A DNA stretch of 64,000 nucleotides from Camellia lanceoleosa (taxonomy: Eukaryota > Streptophyta > Magnoliopsida > Ericales > Theaceae): positions 45,913,022 through 45,977,021 of the forward strand of contig CM045768.1 in the NCBI GenBank assembly GCA_025200525.1. The letters run 5' to 3'. A program made the position numbers and the translations under genes. The notes under the pieces were generated by a model, which saw only the letters and a program-made list of their open reading frames with translations, was not told the origin of the DNA and did not search any database. Positions 1-11,044 of this stretch are shown here, in pieces (within the stretch, counting starts at the first letter, position 1; each line of letters opens with the position of its first letter).

Positions 1-458
1 GATTTTTTTCGAGATATGAGACTACATATTAAAATGAGGTCACAAGTTTTTTTTTTTTTTTTTTTTTGATAGGCCTCAGACAATAAGCTAAGGAGAAATC
101 ACTATACAGTAAAAATATATATATAAGGGAGTGCAAGTTATATCTTCATAGAATTTGAATTGCATTTTATTATAGGGTGAGTTGCCCCTACCATATCTAT
201 GTAATTTTTTTTAATATCCTCCTGTTAACTAATTTCCCGATAAGCTAAGTAACTTGATAGTTGTGCCATCTCTGGCACTGCCACCATGACCGATACTCCA
301 ATGAAAATACATTGGGTGTTCAAAGTTCGCGAGAGAGAGAGAGCGACTTCATACAAACAAGTGTGTGCATGGCTTCCTCACCTGTTAAGGATGAGAGTGG
401 AAAAATAATTGCACACTTGATAAATAATAATAATAATCGGCAAAATAAGAGTACAAGG

Positions 459-542
<84 letters not shown>

Positions 543-1510
543 TTCTACCTCTCTTGCTTGTAGCACATAAAAACACATTCATTCACATGTTAACCTAATA
601 TTGGATATTATTTGGACTTCTCTGGGGCATATAGCTATCAATCATAGAGATTCACATGTAACTCAAACTTATATATATTGGGAAGAGTAAGATTTATCCT
701 TTGACAGCGTACTTCGTCCACCCACATATGCATACAATTTATCAAAGTAGAAAATATGAGAAAAATAAAAAAACAAGAAGAAGAAGAACAAACAAAAAAG
801 TTAAAGATAAGAAGGTTCCCTTGATTATTCTTGCTCACTACTTTCTCTCCACTTATGGACTGCTTGCAGTACTGATTGCTTCACCCCTTGTGCATCTATC
901 TCCTGATCGGCTTGTCCTTCATTCAACACCTACCTCAACCAAACACATTCACGACACACATAAGCAGAAATCCTCTAATTTCTGTTGACGTAATCATGAT
1001 TTTTTTTTAATTGTCGACAACAAAAAAAGAGTTTTATAGCAGTTAAATCAACCATATCAGTTGTGAAAAAAATTATGAATTGATACGTATTGAGAACTGA
1101 TCCATACAAATGTTTTATTCCCACCCATTACGGGGTGTATTGTGTATTGACAGATACGATAGGAAATGTATCAAGCTGTGTTTAAAATTATGTGTTTATG
1201 CGTGACTGCGTGCGTGCACGAGAGAGAGAGGGGCACCAATCAGTATCAATGATAGCATTGTGATATTTGGAGTATCGAATGAAACCCAGATGATGCAATC
1301 GTCAATTTTTAAAATCATGAAGAAAAAAAAAATAGCTTTATAGCAGTTGAACCAATTGTATTAGCTATTAATCAATTATGAACGCACAGGTATTGAGAAT
1401 CAACTGATATGCATGCGATTTTCATTCTCACTAATATACTGGAGTGTATTGGTATAAAAAAGTCAAAAACTCGAAACATATCAATTGACATGATATGTAT
1501 CGAAAAGAAT
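1..1510. other. Intergenic DNA downstream of the HLH/ACT gene
   Basis: No gene is supported here; the open frames are artefacts of simple repeats. The stretch holds a TG-then-AG microsatellite at 463-539 and an imperfect direct duplication at about 1015-1210 and 1320-1505. The two copies share a stretch beginning TTTATAGCAGTT and a later GTGTATTG segment. It lies past the stop codon of the minus-strand gene ending at 1511, so its right edge may include that gene's 3' UTR. Confidence 0.6.
463..539. repeat. Compound (TG)n-(AG)n microsatellite
   Basis: An uninterrupted run of TG dinucleotides passes directly into a longer run of AG. The Thr/His and Ser/Leu repeat frames read through it are meaningless. 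Confidence 0.97.
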
Positions 1511-2753
1511 TCACTTTCTTACATATTCTCCAATTGCTTCGAGACGGAAGTCGGTTGAGCAAGAAACCCTAGCTTGGAGAACATCAAGTCCCATAGATTC
1601 AAAGGCTTCTAATATGAAAACAAGCAAACCATTGCAACTTCTTTCAGAAACCACACTAACTAGAAATCCCTTTTCTTGGTCTTCTACATGGACCTGCTGG
1701 TGATAGATTGATCAAAAACCCTAGTTAATAGTTATATATACTTAGCAAGAAAGCACAAGAAAATAGGAATATGAACACAATTTGAAATCTACCATAGGGA
1801 ATGAATTTTGGGCAGTGGAGTTTTGTGCCTCTGCAATCTCTTGATTTACTCTTTCCATTTTTTGCTTCAGATCCTTTATGTACTTCAACACATCTATCAT
1901 AGTAGATGTTTTCCTTTGCTTAACAGATTGAAACAAAGAAACACAGAAAAACATCATGTTAGATTTCTACTATAGTACTCTCTTGGTTTTAAATACTATG
2001 TTTAGACAACAAAGTCAAGCTCTTGTTGGAAAATAATTTTATATGCTTATCAATTTTGAGGCAATTCATTAAAGTTTGAAATGGAAATGACATAGAGAAA
2101 TCAGGATTCAGGATGATCAAAGAGAAACAATTGGAATTTGGAATTATATCTCGCATATGATTACATGTAATAAATAAATAAAGACTAAGAATTAAGAAGA
2201 AAATGAAGAACACAAAGTTCGAGAAAGGCCATCAACTAAGATGGGAGGATGAGATTGCAATGAATTAAATTTATCTTTATCATCTACAAGAAAGTTCTTT
2301 GTTTATAAAACCGTGTGGGGTTTCATATCTTTCTTTTCGGTTTGAACTTTTAAGTCTCCAAGATCCTTTCGATGACCTATGTTTGTTGAAAGGATCGATC
2401 TATACAATCCAACCTCCTATATTATTGAAGGTTAATGAATATAAAGTTAATTGCAAATTTAACTTGGAGTTTAGAAATCAAGGGCTTGAAAAGAAGACAT
2501 GATTGATCTTTCTCCCAAAAATAATAGGTCATGGGATGGAGAACAAGAAGAAGAAGAAGAAGACATTATTGATCTTTCTACCAAAAATGTTTTCACAAGA
2601 AAGGTTTACAACTGTCTTTTAGGAGAGTAGAGGGTGACAAGCAAGGCAAAGAAAACAAGAAATATAGAGAGTTACTGCATGGGGATTTGTGATGGAACGA
2701 AGTAGTTGTAGCTTCCTATACACGGCTGCTTTCTTCTGCTCCTTGGAAACCAT
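1511..2753 (-). CDS. Small atypical HLH protein with C-terminal ACT-like domain (three exons)
   Basis: Exons read on the minus strand are 2753-2676, 1918-1793 and 1693-1511: 387 nt, 128 residues plus stop. Introns of 757 and 99 bp have GT-AG ends and both fall in phase 0. Exon 1 begins MVSKEQKKA and continues through LQLLRS. Exon 2 has a helix-loop-helix-like segment with KTSTMIDVLKYIKDL and KMERVNQEI. Exon 3 has an ACT-like fold pattern with GFLVSVVSER, GLLVFILEAFE and DFRLEAIGE. From memory this matches a small plant family that includes Arabidopsis AT2G40435 and AT3G56220: bHLH-related nuclear regulators that lack the basic DNA-contacting segment. By that reading it would act through dimerisation, not by binding DNA itself. 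No stop or frameshift breaks it. The start is the first ATG after a CT-rich leader and matches the family's usual N-terminus. Exact function is not known to me. Confidence 0.85.
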
Positions 2754-2755
2754 CT

Positions 2756-2773
2756 CCCTCTCCCTCCCTCCCT

Positions 2774-2806
<33 letters not shown>

Positions 2807-2808
2807 AA
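2756..2808. repeat. CT-rich microsatellite in the HLH/ACT gene leader
   Basis: CCCT and CT units lie directly upstream of the minus-strand start at 2753, so they read as a GA-rich 5' leader of that gene. GA/CT leaders are common in plant genes and can vary in length between individuals. Confidence 0.85.
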
Positions 2809-2840
2809 AAACACATAAGCCATGGGGGCTGACATGCTTT

Positions 2841-2846
2841 TTTAAA
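2841..2846 (-). promoter_or_regulatory. Candidate TATA-like box of the HLH/ACT gene
   Basis: TTTAAA lies about 90 bp before the start codon on the minus strand and just upstream of the GA-rich leader. The spacing is suitable, but TTTAAA is common in such AT-rich DNA. Confidence 0.35.
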
Positions 2847-2849
2847 GGG

Positions 2850-5800
2850 GTGAGAGCCCCCTCATCAATCTCAAAAGGTGATGCGGTTTTGAAATTACCA
2901 AACCCACCCTAATGCCAAAAACAGCTTATGGATATGTACATGCCTTTTCATTTTGTAATTTTTGTATTTTAACAGTTTGCTCAATAATGTCATAATGATT
3001 ATATTTTTATATTATATTTAGGGATTGTTTGAAGTGTTTTAAATAAGTGTATTTTTTGTCTTTTTAGATTAAAAAGTTGAGGGAAAAAATATAGATGTTT
3101 GGGTTAACTTTTTGACTTTTTATAGAAAAATATGTATTAAAAAATTGTATAAATTAGTATGTAGGGAAAAATTAAAATTGAGAGTTATGCAGCCATACTT
3201 TTTAACTTTTGATGAATAGTGATAATTTTTTAATTTTTTGAGTAACTTTTTAACTTTTTAACTTTTTTTCTACTTGCCAAACTTAGCCTTAATTTATTAT
3301 GTGAATTGTCATCACTGTAATAATTAAAAAGATCTCTTTACTTATTCTTCAATTGTGATAGAAATTTTTATACATACATGATTCTAACAATCTTTTCATC
3401 CTAACCACTCATAATATGAAGTCCATACATACATGAGTAGACCTCACACACACATCAAGAGCTAAGATTAAATTGGGAGTCATGAAATCCCTAAAAAAAA
3501 AATCCAAACATTTCTGTTTTTATTTGTAGAATTAGAGAAGTCAAACTTCTGTTTGTAATACAGGAACAACAAATTCATATGATCGACTAAGAGTTTGTTT
3601 GGAATCTTAACTTCTTGATTTTTTAGCTATTTTAGTCTAACCTTAAAAAGTCTCGTTTGGAATAGATTTTTTTGACTTTTTGATATTTTAACTTTTGTAA
3701 GAGAAAAAATAAAATATTTATAATTTTATTGTAATATTTTATCTTATTAACTTTTTAACTCTTTTTTTTTTTTTTAACTATTTTAACCCTGTAACTTTAT
3801 TCTAAACGAATGCTAAATGTGATTATTGTAAAAGTACTGTTCTTTGAAAAAGAAAACATAATTTCTCCTAATTGGTTGTCAAATGACACAAATGGATAAG
3901 AAGACAAGAATAATTTTTGTATCTGACATTTGGTAGTAAGTGAGATATTGTCAAGTGGTGGCTTATTTGAACGTAATTGATTTATATAATGAGATTTATT
4001 ATATTTATTAATATTTTATTTAATAATGAGACTAACAATTGATGATTTTTTGTGGGGCTACCACCTATCAATGGCGGATGGCATCCTGATTATATAAAAA
4101 AAAAATAAATAAAATTCTACATTTGGGCATTTCAAAATTTCATCCCTTTTAAGTCCTCATGATAGGTAGAAGAGATGCCAACATCTTATAAAGTCCTTAG
4201 GATGATATCATACAATGAGAAATTAAGTTCATCTCTCACCTCATTGCATTTGCTTTTTTAATATAATTTTTTCCACTGTATAGCTTGTCAATTATGTTTA
4301 GGTATCAAACTTTCCAAGTGACATCCAAATCAACATAGCTGGCTTTTCAAATAAATTTTAAAAGGAAAGATTATGATACACACCCCCTCAAGGGTATATA
4401 TCATATGTATTTTATAATTATTTTTTTAAAAAAAAATGGCATAACTTTATATGTTTTGAGCTATAAAAAAAAATTAAAAAAGAAGAAGAAGAAGCTATAA
4501 TCAAACAATACATGAGACATGATCAAATAACTCATTAGTCATAATTAAAAAATAATAATAATTAAAAAAAATTACATAACTTAAAGGTGCATACAGTGGA
4601 GAGTATACATAGTAAAATTTTTCATTTTTAAAAGTTACTCATCTTATCAAGTGACAACATATAATTTGAAAATATTATCAAAACTAATCTTAGACGAAGC
4701 AAGATATTTTTAAGTCTTGTTAACAAGTACTCTTATTTCTTAAAAAAAAAAAACCTTACTTTTCATTAATTTCAACTTTAAAGTAATTTTTTTCACAAAT
4801 AATTATATTAAACAATGTCCTAGGCATACTTCTTTTTTTTTTTTTTTTTTTTTTATAACGTAGTATCTAGACTAATTCCATTGTTTATTTGTGGGGGTCT
4901 CAATTAAAATTAGGACAAAAATCTGATCTAGCCTTAAGAAATTATTAACACCTAAATATATTCGTACCAATTCCATCGTTTATTTGCGGGGGGGTCTCAA
5001 TTAAAGTTAGAACAAAAATCTGACATGGCCTCAAAAAATTATTGACACTTAAATATATTCATACCTAAAATCTTGAGGGAGCATAACCCAAAGTCTCAAG
5101 TCTTAACCATAAAGCCAAACTTTGGGACTATGTCCTAGGCATACATATTGACATTTCCATTTATTTTTTTGTGACCAAGCAAAAGAAAAAAATACCATAT
5201 AGAATTATAATTTTCTTGGGGCGTTTGTGGCGTCTTTATCACCGCTTGGTTTGGTGCTATCATATGTTTGCCTTAGTTTTTTTGGTCAATTTAGTTGGGA
5301 TTTAGAAGTTTAGCTATGATGATGTTTGTACCATTCCCCCCTTTATTTATGTAATGTCCTTATACTTTGTATTAATTTTTCATCAATAAAAGTCTCTTTT
5401 TGTTGATTAAAAAAAAATATTATGAAAAAGCTTATGGTGTGCACTCCTTTGGGGTGCATATCATATGCACCCTACCATAAATTGGTATAATTTTTTCATA
5501 AAATTTCGTGATATTAATCACAAAATACAGAATCTCACCACAAATTAGCATTACAAAATATCTAAAATTTTGTGTTTCATGTAACAAAAATTTGTGTTTA
5601 GGTTACGACATTTTTTGTTATGTCAATTTATAATGAGATTACAAATTTTATAATTGATATTATAAAATTTGTAATAAAATTATATCAATTTGTAATAGGG
5701 TATATATGATGTGCACCCATAGATTTTTTCTGATTTTATATGAATAATGATAACACAACAAATAGAGGATAGTTTGGGAATTGAACAAGGAATGGAAAAA

Positions 5801-6180
5801 GACGTAGTGCATGGAGGGTACAGAGGTGGGGGTGGCTAGCATAAGTTGTAGAGAGTGAAGATGAAAGAATTTTGGCTCGTGATTGAAAGAAAAGCATCTC
5901 CCAACAATTGTGATTTTTGAATACCTCCAAGCCATACTCACGGGGGAAAATTAATAATCTCTCTCTCTATCACTCTCTCTCCACCCTATGTTTCCTATCT
6001 ATGTAGAAGAAAAAACAAAATATCAGTAATAACATTAATAAATAAAGCAAAGATTTCTAAGAACACGTACATGTTGCAGGCACAAATACAAGGAGAAAAA
6101 ATGAAAAAGATAAGAAACAACACTCTTTCCATCATTTGGGCAGACACAAAATTCTAATATGAGGAATGAACATATATAAA
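2850..6180. other. AT-rich intergenic DNA with MITE-like debris
   Basis: No convincing gene. At about 3020-3295 and 3590-3812 are stretches rich in ACTTTTT and TTTTTGACT with GTTTGG/CCAAAC-like ends. They resemble diverged copies of the Tourist-like MITE seen intact at 55669. At 4873-5065 a block of about 103 bp is tandemly duplicated. At 5660-5941 a minus-strand frame of 93 codons (MSMAWRYSKI...) follows a GA-rich leader-like sequence and could be an orphan exon or pseudogene; I cannot name it. Confidence 0.5.
4873..5065. repeat. Two-copy tandem repeat of about 103 bp
   Basis: Two adjacent copies each contain AATTCCAT, then TTTATTTG, then GGTCTCAATTAAA, then ACAAAAATCTGA, then AAATATATTC. 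They differ by point changes, so the duplication is not recent. Confidence 0.8.
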
Positions 6181-6189
6181 GGCCTAATT

Positions 6190-6475
6190 ACAAAAGGGTG
6201 ACTTTTGGGATTAGACTCTAAGGAGTCGAGATTTCAGAAGTCACCCTTAAGTAATACTATATAATATAGTCATTCAACCATATAGCGGTAAGTCGCAAAC
6301 CCGCACATAGAGAGGGATTTGAATCCATACTTCTGACACTGGGTACGGTTCACCTAGGCTTGAAAGGTTCGTCCTACCAACTATCACCCAAGTGACTGGC
6401 CCCAGAGAGAATAGAACCTGGGACCTTAAGACTTATGCCTCAAGCCTTACCAAGTTGATTTTTATCAATATAAAA
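6190..6475 (-). mobile_element. tRNA-derived SINE-like element
   Basis: Read on the minus strand, the unit begins with TTGGTAAGGCTTGAGG (A-box-like), then GGTTCTATTCTC (B-box-like, close to GGTTCGAATCC), and runs to a simple 3' end. This layout resembles plant Au-type SINEs. It lies just left of the LINE 3' end. Its exact ends and target duplication are not resolved. Confidence 0.5.
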
Positions 6476-6517
6476 TGTGAAAAATAATATGAAAACATAT
6501 ATAAATAAATTTTTTAT

Positions 6518-6531
6518 TTTATATTCACATA
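6518..6531. repeat. Target-site duplication of the LINE, left copy
   Basis: TTTTATATTCACAT is repeated exactly at 13151-13164. It abuts the A/T-rich 3' tail of the minus-strand LINE. Confidence 0.85.
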
Positions 6532-6984
6532 TTTATTTATTTTTTATCAGTAAAGAAAATTTTATTGATAAAACACATACAAAAGATGATAAATTACATC
6601 AATAAAGAGGAGTTTGGAGCTAATTCAAGCTACAATCTCCTAGTTAGTGAGAAACCAACAAACAGAGCAAAAGCAAGGACAAACTAGAAGAGAAAAAGCA
6701 AGACAAGTCCCGAGCATAGCAGCATAACAACCCGCAGTACATAGTAAACCAACAGGTCAAGTCAACCATCACCTCTTTACATAGTTACCAAGACTATACA
6801 GCCACAAAGACTTCACAACACAAGAACCAGAGTTCACACAGTATCACTTTTGCTTTATACACCAGAATCTAACATCAGGAAACAACAACAGATATCAAAC
6901 TACAAACAGCAACAGATCCTGAGCAAGCTCCAACCATAGAGGAGATAAGAAGGAGGAGAATAGAGGCAATCACAATATTAACTA

Positions 6985-8150
6985 GAGAATCAAACACTGC
7001 CCCTAATCTGTCTCCATTTGAAGATAAGATCATCAACTGTGTAGGGGAAATCCTTAATGGAAGCTTTGAGCCAAAAGGCTAATCTGATTTTGATGAGTTC
7101 AAGTAGACCAGATGAGTTGGGTTGTGCATTAGAAAATACACATTCATTTCTGTGCTTCCAAAGAGACCAAAGAACAATTAAGAGGATGGCTCTCCAAAAT
7201 GACCTTTCAAGCTTCTGAAATTTACCACTCATCCACCAAGTAAGCAAACCATCTACTGATGTAGGAATGCACCAATGAAACCCTCAATCTTCAATCACTG
7301 CAGACCATATTAACCAAGAAAAAGGGCAATGAAGCAGGACATGAGTAGCAGATTCCATTTCAAAGCTACAGAAGGGGCAGATGGATGAGAATACCAATCC
7401 TGTGCAAAAAATCTGAAGATTTGATCATGTTTTTCCAGGCCAACCAGCAAAAGAATGAAACTCTACGGGGCAATACAGAACTCCAAATATGTTTACAGGT
7501 TCTTAGATGGGAGCCTAGAAGAGAAGCATTGTGAAAATAAAGAGCAGAGATAGAGAGCTGTGTAAGGCCTACAGAAGCATTAGACCAGACCTACAGTCTG
7601 CGGTTTCCATATTCAGATAATGAGCTGAGGATAATATAGCAATCAGTCTAGATTCTTCAGCCAATTCCCAAGTATACAACTCTCTTCTATGGGGAAAGTT
7701 CCAAACACTTGGGCTTGTTTTCCTAGAAAAGAATTAGTAAAGAGAGCCTTTCTGATCAGTTGAAAGATTAAAAAGAATGGGAAAAAATCAATTTCAAGCA
7801 AAGGACACCACACCACCTATCAAACCAAAATCTAATTCTGTTACTATTCCCCACTTTGATTAAATAGTTGTTCATGAAGAAGTTGAAAATAGGCTTGTTA
7901 TGAGCCCCAATGGATAAGATGTCACTCTACATTCTAGAATGCTTATAAGAAAGCCTCAATAGGGGATGCCAACAATCTTCATTAATCTTATATTTACTGC
8001 AGACAGCTCTCCTCCAAAGTGTATTGATTTGGTTTTCAAATTTTCACCACCATTTGAGTAGTAAACAATCATTGACATTCCTAACCCTTCTAATGCCTAA
8101 ATCCCTTGATCAATACTCTTTGTAACCTCCTCCCATTTCACTAGATGAAT
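6985..8150 (-). pseudogene. LINE ORF2 C-terminal part (end of reverse-transcriptase protein with zinc-binding region)
   Basis: Minus-strand frames show the usual C-terminal order of plant L1 ORF2. First comes GIRRVRN, then LLKWW and TLWRRAV, as in the plant L1 segment after the RT core. Near 7380-7320 follows a zinc-binding zf-RVT-like segment with CPFC, then THVLLHCPF. The final 85-codon frame (7247-6990) ends IFKWRQIRGSV and carries the RNase-H-like/C-terminal region. Stops and frameshifts break it, for example a TGA in the segment between the zinc region and the last frame. Not functional: the catalytic RT core is absent. Confidence 0.8.
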
Positions 8151-8484
8151 TGTGATAACCCTGTTCCGTATCATGCTAATTGTTCCTTATTATGAATGTG
8201 ATTATGTGTTTGATATGATTTTGTGTGCCATTATGTGAAAATATGTGGTTTTGAATTTTTATCTGTTCCCCGTAGGAGTATCTGTTGAATTATCTGCTTT
8301 GGAAATTAAATTGAAGGCCTTATCGGCCACAGAAACCAAAATTGATTACGCCATTGTGATTAGCGTAATTTTTAGAGCCTACGGTGGAATTTAATTGAAA
8401 ATTGATTCGGATCGAATTAATTAGATTAAATTAATGGGTTGGTGCTCAATTATTCAATATTAAAATAATGTGATTTAAAAAGGG

Positions 8485-8494
8485 CTATATAAGG
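8485..8494 (+). promoter_or_regulatory. Candidate TATA box of the LTR
   Basis: CTATATAAGG lies about 335 bp into the LTR, a suitable place for the U3/R boundary. Confidence 0.5.
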
Positions 8495-9191
8495 GCCATT
8501 ACATGTTCAATCCTCCTCTTTTGTTCAAATTGGCTGATATTAACTCCAAGAAGAGTGAGAGGGTCGGCTAGGAAGAGAAAGAGATAAGCAATTGGAGATT
8601 TGAGCAAGAACTTGAGTAATTTGAAGACCAACTCAAGACTTGACCATAAATTGGGAAGATTGAGCCCCTAGGTGAGTGATCAATCCTCAATTCATGAGTT
8701 TAATGTTGTGATTTTGTGTATTCAAGATTAAATGGTGAGTTAGATGATGAGTTGTGTTGATTTTGATGAGATATGTTCATGCATGCATAGAATTGCTATC
8801 AATTGCCATGAGGTTGCATAATCTAATATGTAACATGCCAATTATGCAAGATTGGGAGTTTGATCATACATACAAGCTTGGTCTTGTTGAGTTTCATGAG
8901 AATAGACACCATTTTGCATTATTTGAAATGAAATTGAAGTAAAAAATTGGCATGCATGTTTGAACATTAGAGATATGGAGTTTGAATGCATGAACTTTGG
9001 TTATACAACACAAGTGTTGAATGATTTGAGAATGTGACCATGATCTTGAGCAATTGACCTCGTCTTACTAGTATACCCATGATATATGATGTGTTTGCAT
9101 GAATGGGAACCAAAATTATGGGTTTTGAACCTTGGAAGGTCGAATTTGAGCTCAAGAACAAATTTTGGAAAACCCAGAATTCATGATGTCT

Positions 9192-9414
9192 GCTCGAGCG
9201 AGGAAACCGCCGCTCGAGCGTAAAATTCTGGCTCCCAATATTTGCTGCAGACATGATGTTAGATCGAGCGGGGAAGTTCACGCTTGAGCGGGGAGCTATG
9301 TAGTGAAGCTTTCAGCTCGAGCGTCTGACTTCACATTCGAGCGTAAAATTGATGTGACCAGTACTTTTGCAGGCCTCATGGGTCAGCTCGAGCGGGGAAA
9401 TCCACGCTCGAGCA
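9192..9414. repeat. Four pairs of GCTCGAGCG-type motifs with 20-bp spacing
   Basis: Eight copies of the near-palindrome (consensus CTCGAGCG, variants ATCGAGCG, CTTGAGCG, ATTCGAGCG) end at 9200/9220, 9270/9290, 9323/9343 and 9394/9414. Within each pair the distance is exactly 20 bp. The pairs are separated by 50, 33 and 51 bp. This is the GC-richest part of the LTR. Confidence 0.85.
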
Positions 9415-9749
9415 GGGGACCCCTATTTCTGAAATTTTGAAAATGTGTTCTGTGTCTCGTTTTCCGTTCTCTTTCAATTCTAAGTACTCTTAGGCATGCA
9501 TTGAGCATTATGAATGAATTAAAAGAATAAGAAAGAAACCTAAAGAGGAATATGTGAATTAAGAAACGGATTGAATCGTTTGTGACCCATATGTGTTATG
9601 TGATGTGTAGGGTCAAGCTCCAGGGCAAATCATCCAGCTGATCACTGTGAGTAATATCTTAACAAAGATATCTGAAATATGCTATTTGTCTAGTCGCTCA
9701 TCTTCCTATAAGTCTGTTGAATTGAATTGTGGATAAATGTTTGATACAA

Positions 9750-10110
9750 ATAAATGAATGGGCCAAAGGCCAGTCTGACACGAATAAATGAATGGGCCAA
9801 AGGCCAGTCTGACACGAATGAATGAATGAGCCAAAGGCCAGTCTGATATGAATGAATGAATGGGCCAAAGGCCAGTCTGACACAAATAAATGAATGGGCC
9901 AAAAGCCAGTTTGACATGAATAATTGAATGGGCCAAAGGCCAGTCTGATATGAAAGTATGAATGGGCCAAAGGCCAGTCTGATACGAAAGTCTGAATGGG
10001 CCAAAGGCCAGTTTGACATGATAGAAAGTATGAATAGGCCAAAGGCCAGTTTGACATGATTGAAAGTATTAGTGGGCCAAAGGCCAGTTTGACGTGAATA
10101 GATTGGGCCC
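9750..10110. repeat. Tandem array of ~34-bp units with GGGCCAAAGGCCAGT
   Basis: About ten units share GGGCCAAAGGCCAGT followed by a variable GACACGAATAAATGAA-type spacer. The first periods are 34, 34 and 35 bp; later ones vary. The long minus-strand frames across it (LAFGPF and TGLWPI repeats) come from the repeat and are not a protein. Confidence 0.9.
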
Positions 10111-10721
10111 GAGGCCGTTCGATGTGTTTGGAACCGCAGTCACTTGATATATATATATATATACTAGATAGAAATATGAATTGGGCCAAGGCCGTTTGAT
10201 ATATGATTGTTCTAATGTGTCTTCTTTATTTGATATTATTCACTGGACTTTAGCTCACACTCATTCATGTGTTTGTAGGTGAGCCAAGAGAGGTCCAAAC
10301 CCAGCCTCAGTGAAGTCTGTGTGGAACAACCAAGGTTTCGAAGAGTTAGCCCTTGCGTCTCACGCACGAGACTAGTCTTCGCCCTTTTACTATTTTGTTT
10401 TATTTTGTCTTGTTGGCGAGGGCTTTGGTTCATGTTTGTATATAGTTTTGATTGGCTGACCTAGACTTAACTGATCCTGTCTGTACAGAACTTTATGTCA
10501 CTATATTTTGATATGAGTTATTAATATGTATATGTATGGTTTGTTATGATGTGCCATGTAAGCACAGCTCTATGGACAAAGTTTTAAATTTTGCTACCGT
10601 TTGGCCCTTTTACTCTAATGAGTTATGTCTGGTTTAGTCTGAGGCCGTAGGTAATCTCAAGATTACTGGCTGGTTATGTCCTTAACCCATGGGGGCGGGC
10701 CATGGGGGCGGGTTCGGGCCA

Positions 10722-11002
10722 GAAAATAAAACATACCTTCTATTGCAGCAACAGCTAGAAAGTGTGAATACGGTAGGGTCCCAGATACATAATAGCCCTC
10801 CAACTGTTCCTTCAGGGTCTACAAACATATACTCCATGTTTCTACTTCCCCAGAGCCCTCGAACAGCAACATCAGATGCCACTGCCTTTTTGCTTTCTTG
10901 AAAAAATACAACATCTATATGTCTATCCTTTAGGGGCTTTTTGATTCTTCCCTGGTTTTCTGCCTTAACCATACCCTTAATATTCCAAGATAATAATTTC
11001 AA
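10722..11002 (-). pseudogene. LINE ORF2 N-terminal endonuclease fragment
   Basis: The minus-strand frame begins MKLLSWNIKGM, the usual start of plant L1 ORF2, and continues with DVVFFQESK and GTVGGLLCIWD, as in the apurinic-like endonuclease (EEP family; QE is part of the active site). It breaks off after YVLFSG, where the LTR begins; the remaining 11 codons to the stop near 10682 are LTR sequence. Downstream catalytic residues of the endonuclease are lost. Confidence 0.85.
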
Positions 11003-11044
11003 AGAAAACCAATTGATATACTCAAATCACCCATCTACATCCAT

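Larger units (their letters stand above)
8151..10721 (+). mobile_element. Single long LTR of a Ty3/gypsy-like element inside the LINE
   Basis: A 2.57-kb unit starts TGTGATAACC and ends GGGCCA, with promoter-like sequence CTATATAAGG at 8485-8494. It has no coding capacity, as expected for a solo LTR. Inside it are the paired GCTCGAGCG motifs (9192-9414) and the ~34-bp array (9750-10110). The five bases on either side (TGAAT and GAAAA) do not match, so no target duplication is present. The right end is set by where LINE coding sequence resumes and may be off by a few bases. Confidence 0.65.

Noticed and set aside
378..582. Frames with Ser-Leu and Thr-His repeats
   Set aside because: They are read from the TG/AG microsatellite; no start context or homologous protein.
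5660..5941. Possible gene (MSMAWRYSKI... frame)
   Set aside because: A GA-rich leader precedes it, but there is no recognisable domain and no continuing exon I can join; noted only within the intergenic entry.
9750..10110. CRISPR-like repeat-spacer array
   Set aside because: Units are contiguous with variable but related spacers, no cas genes, and the context is a plant LTR.
9690..10189. Long minus-strand frames with repeated LAFGPF/TGLWPI motifs
   Set aside because: Produced by the 34-bp tandem array in an LTR; frames in all three phases show the same repeat.
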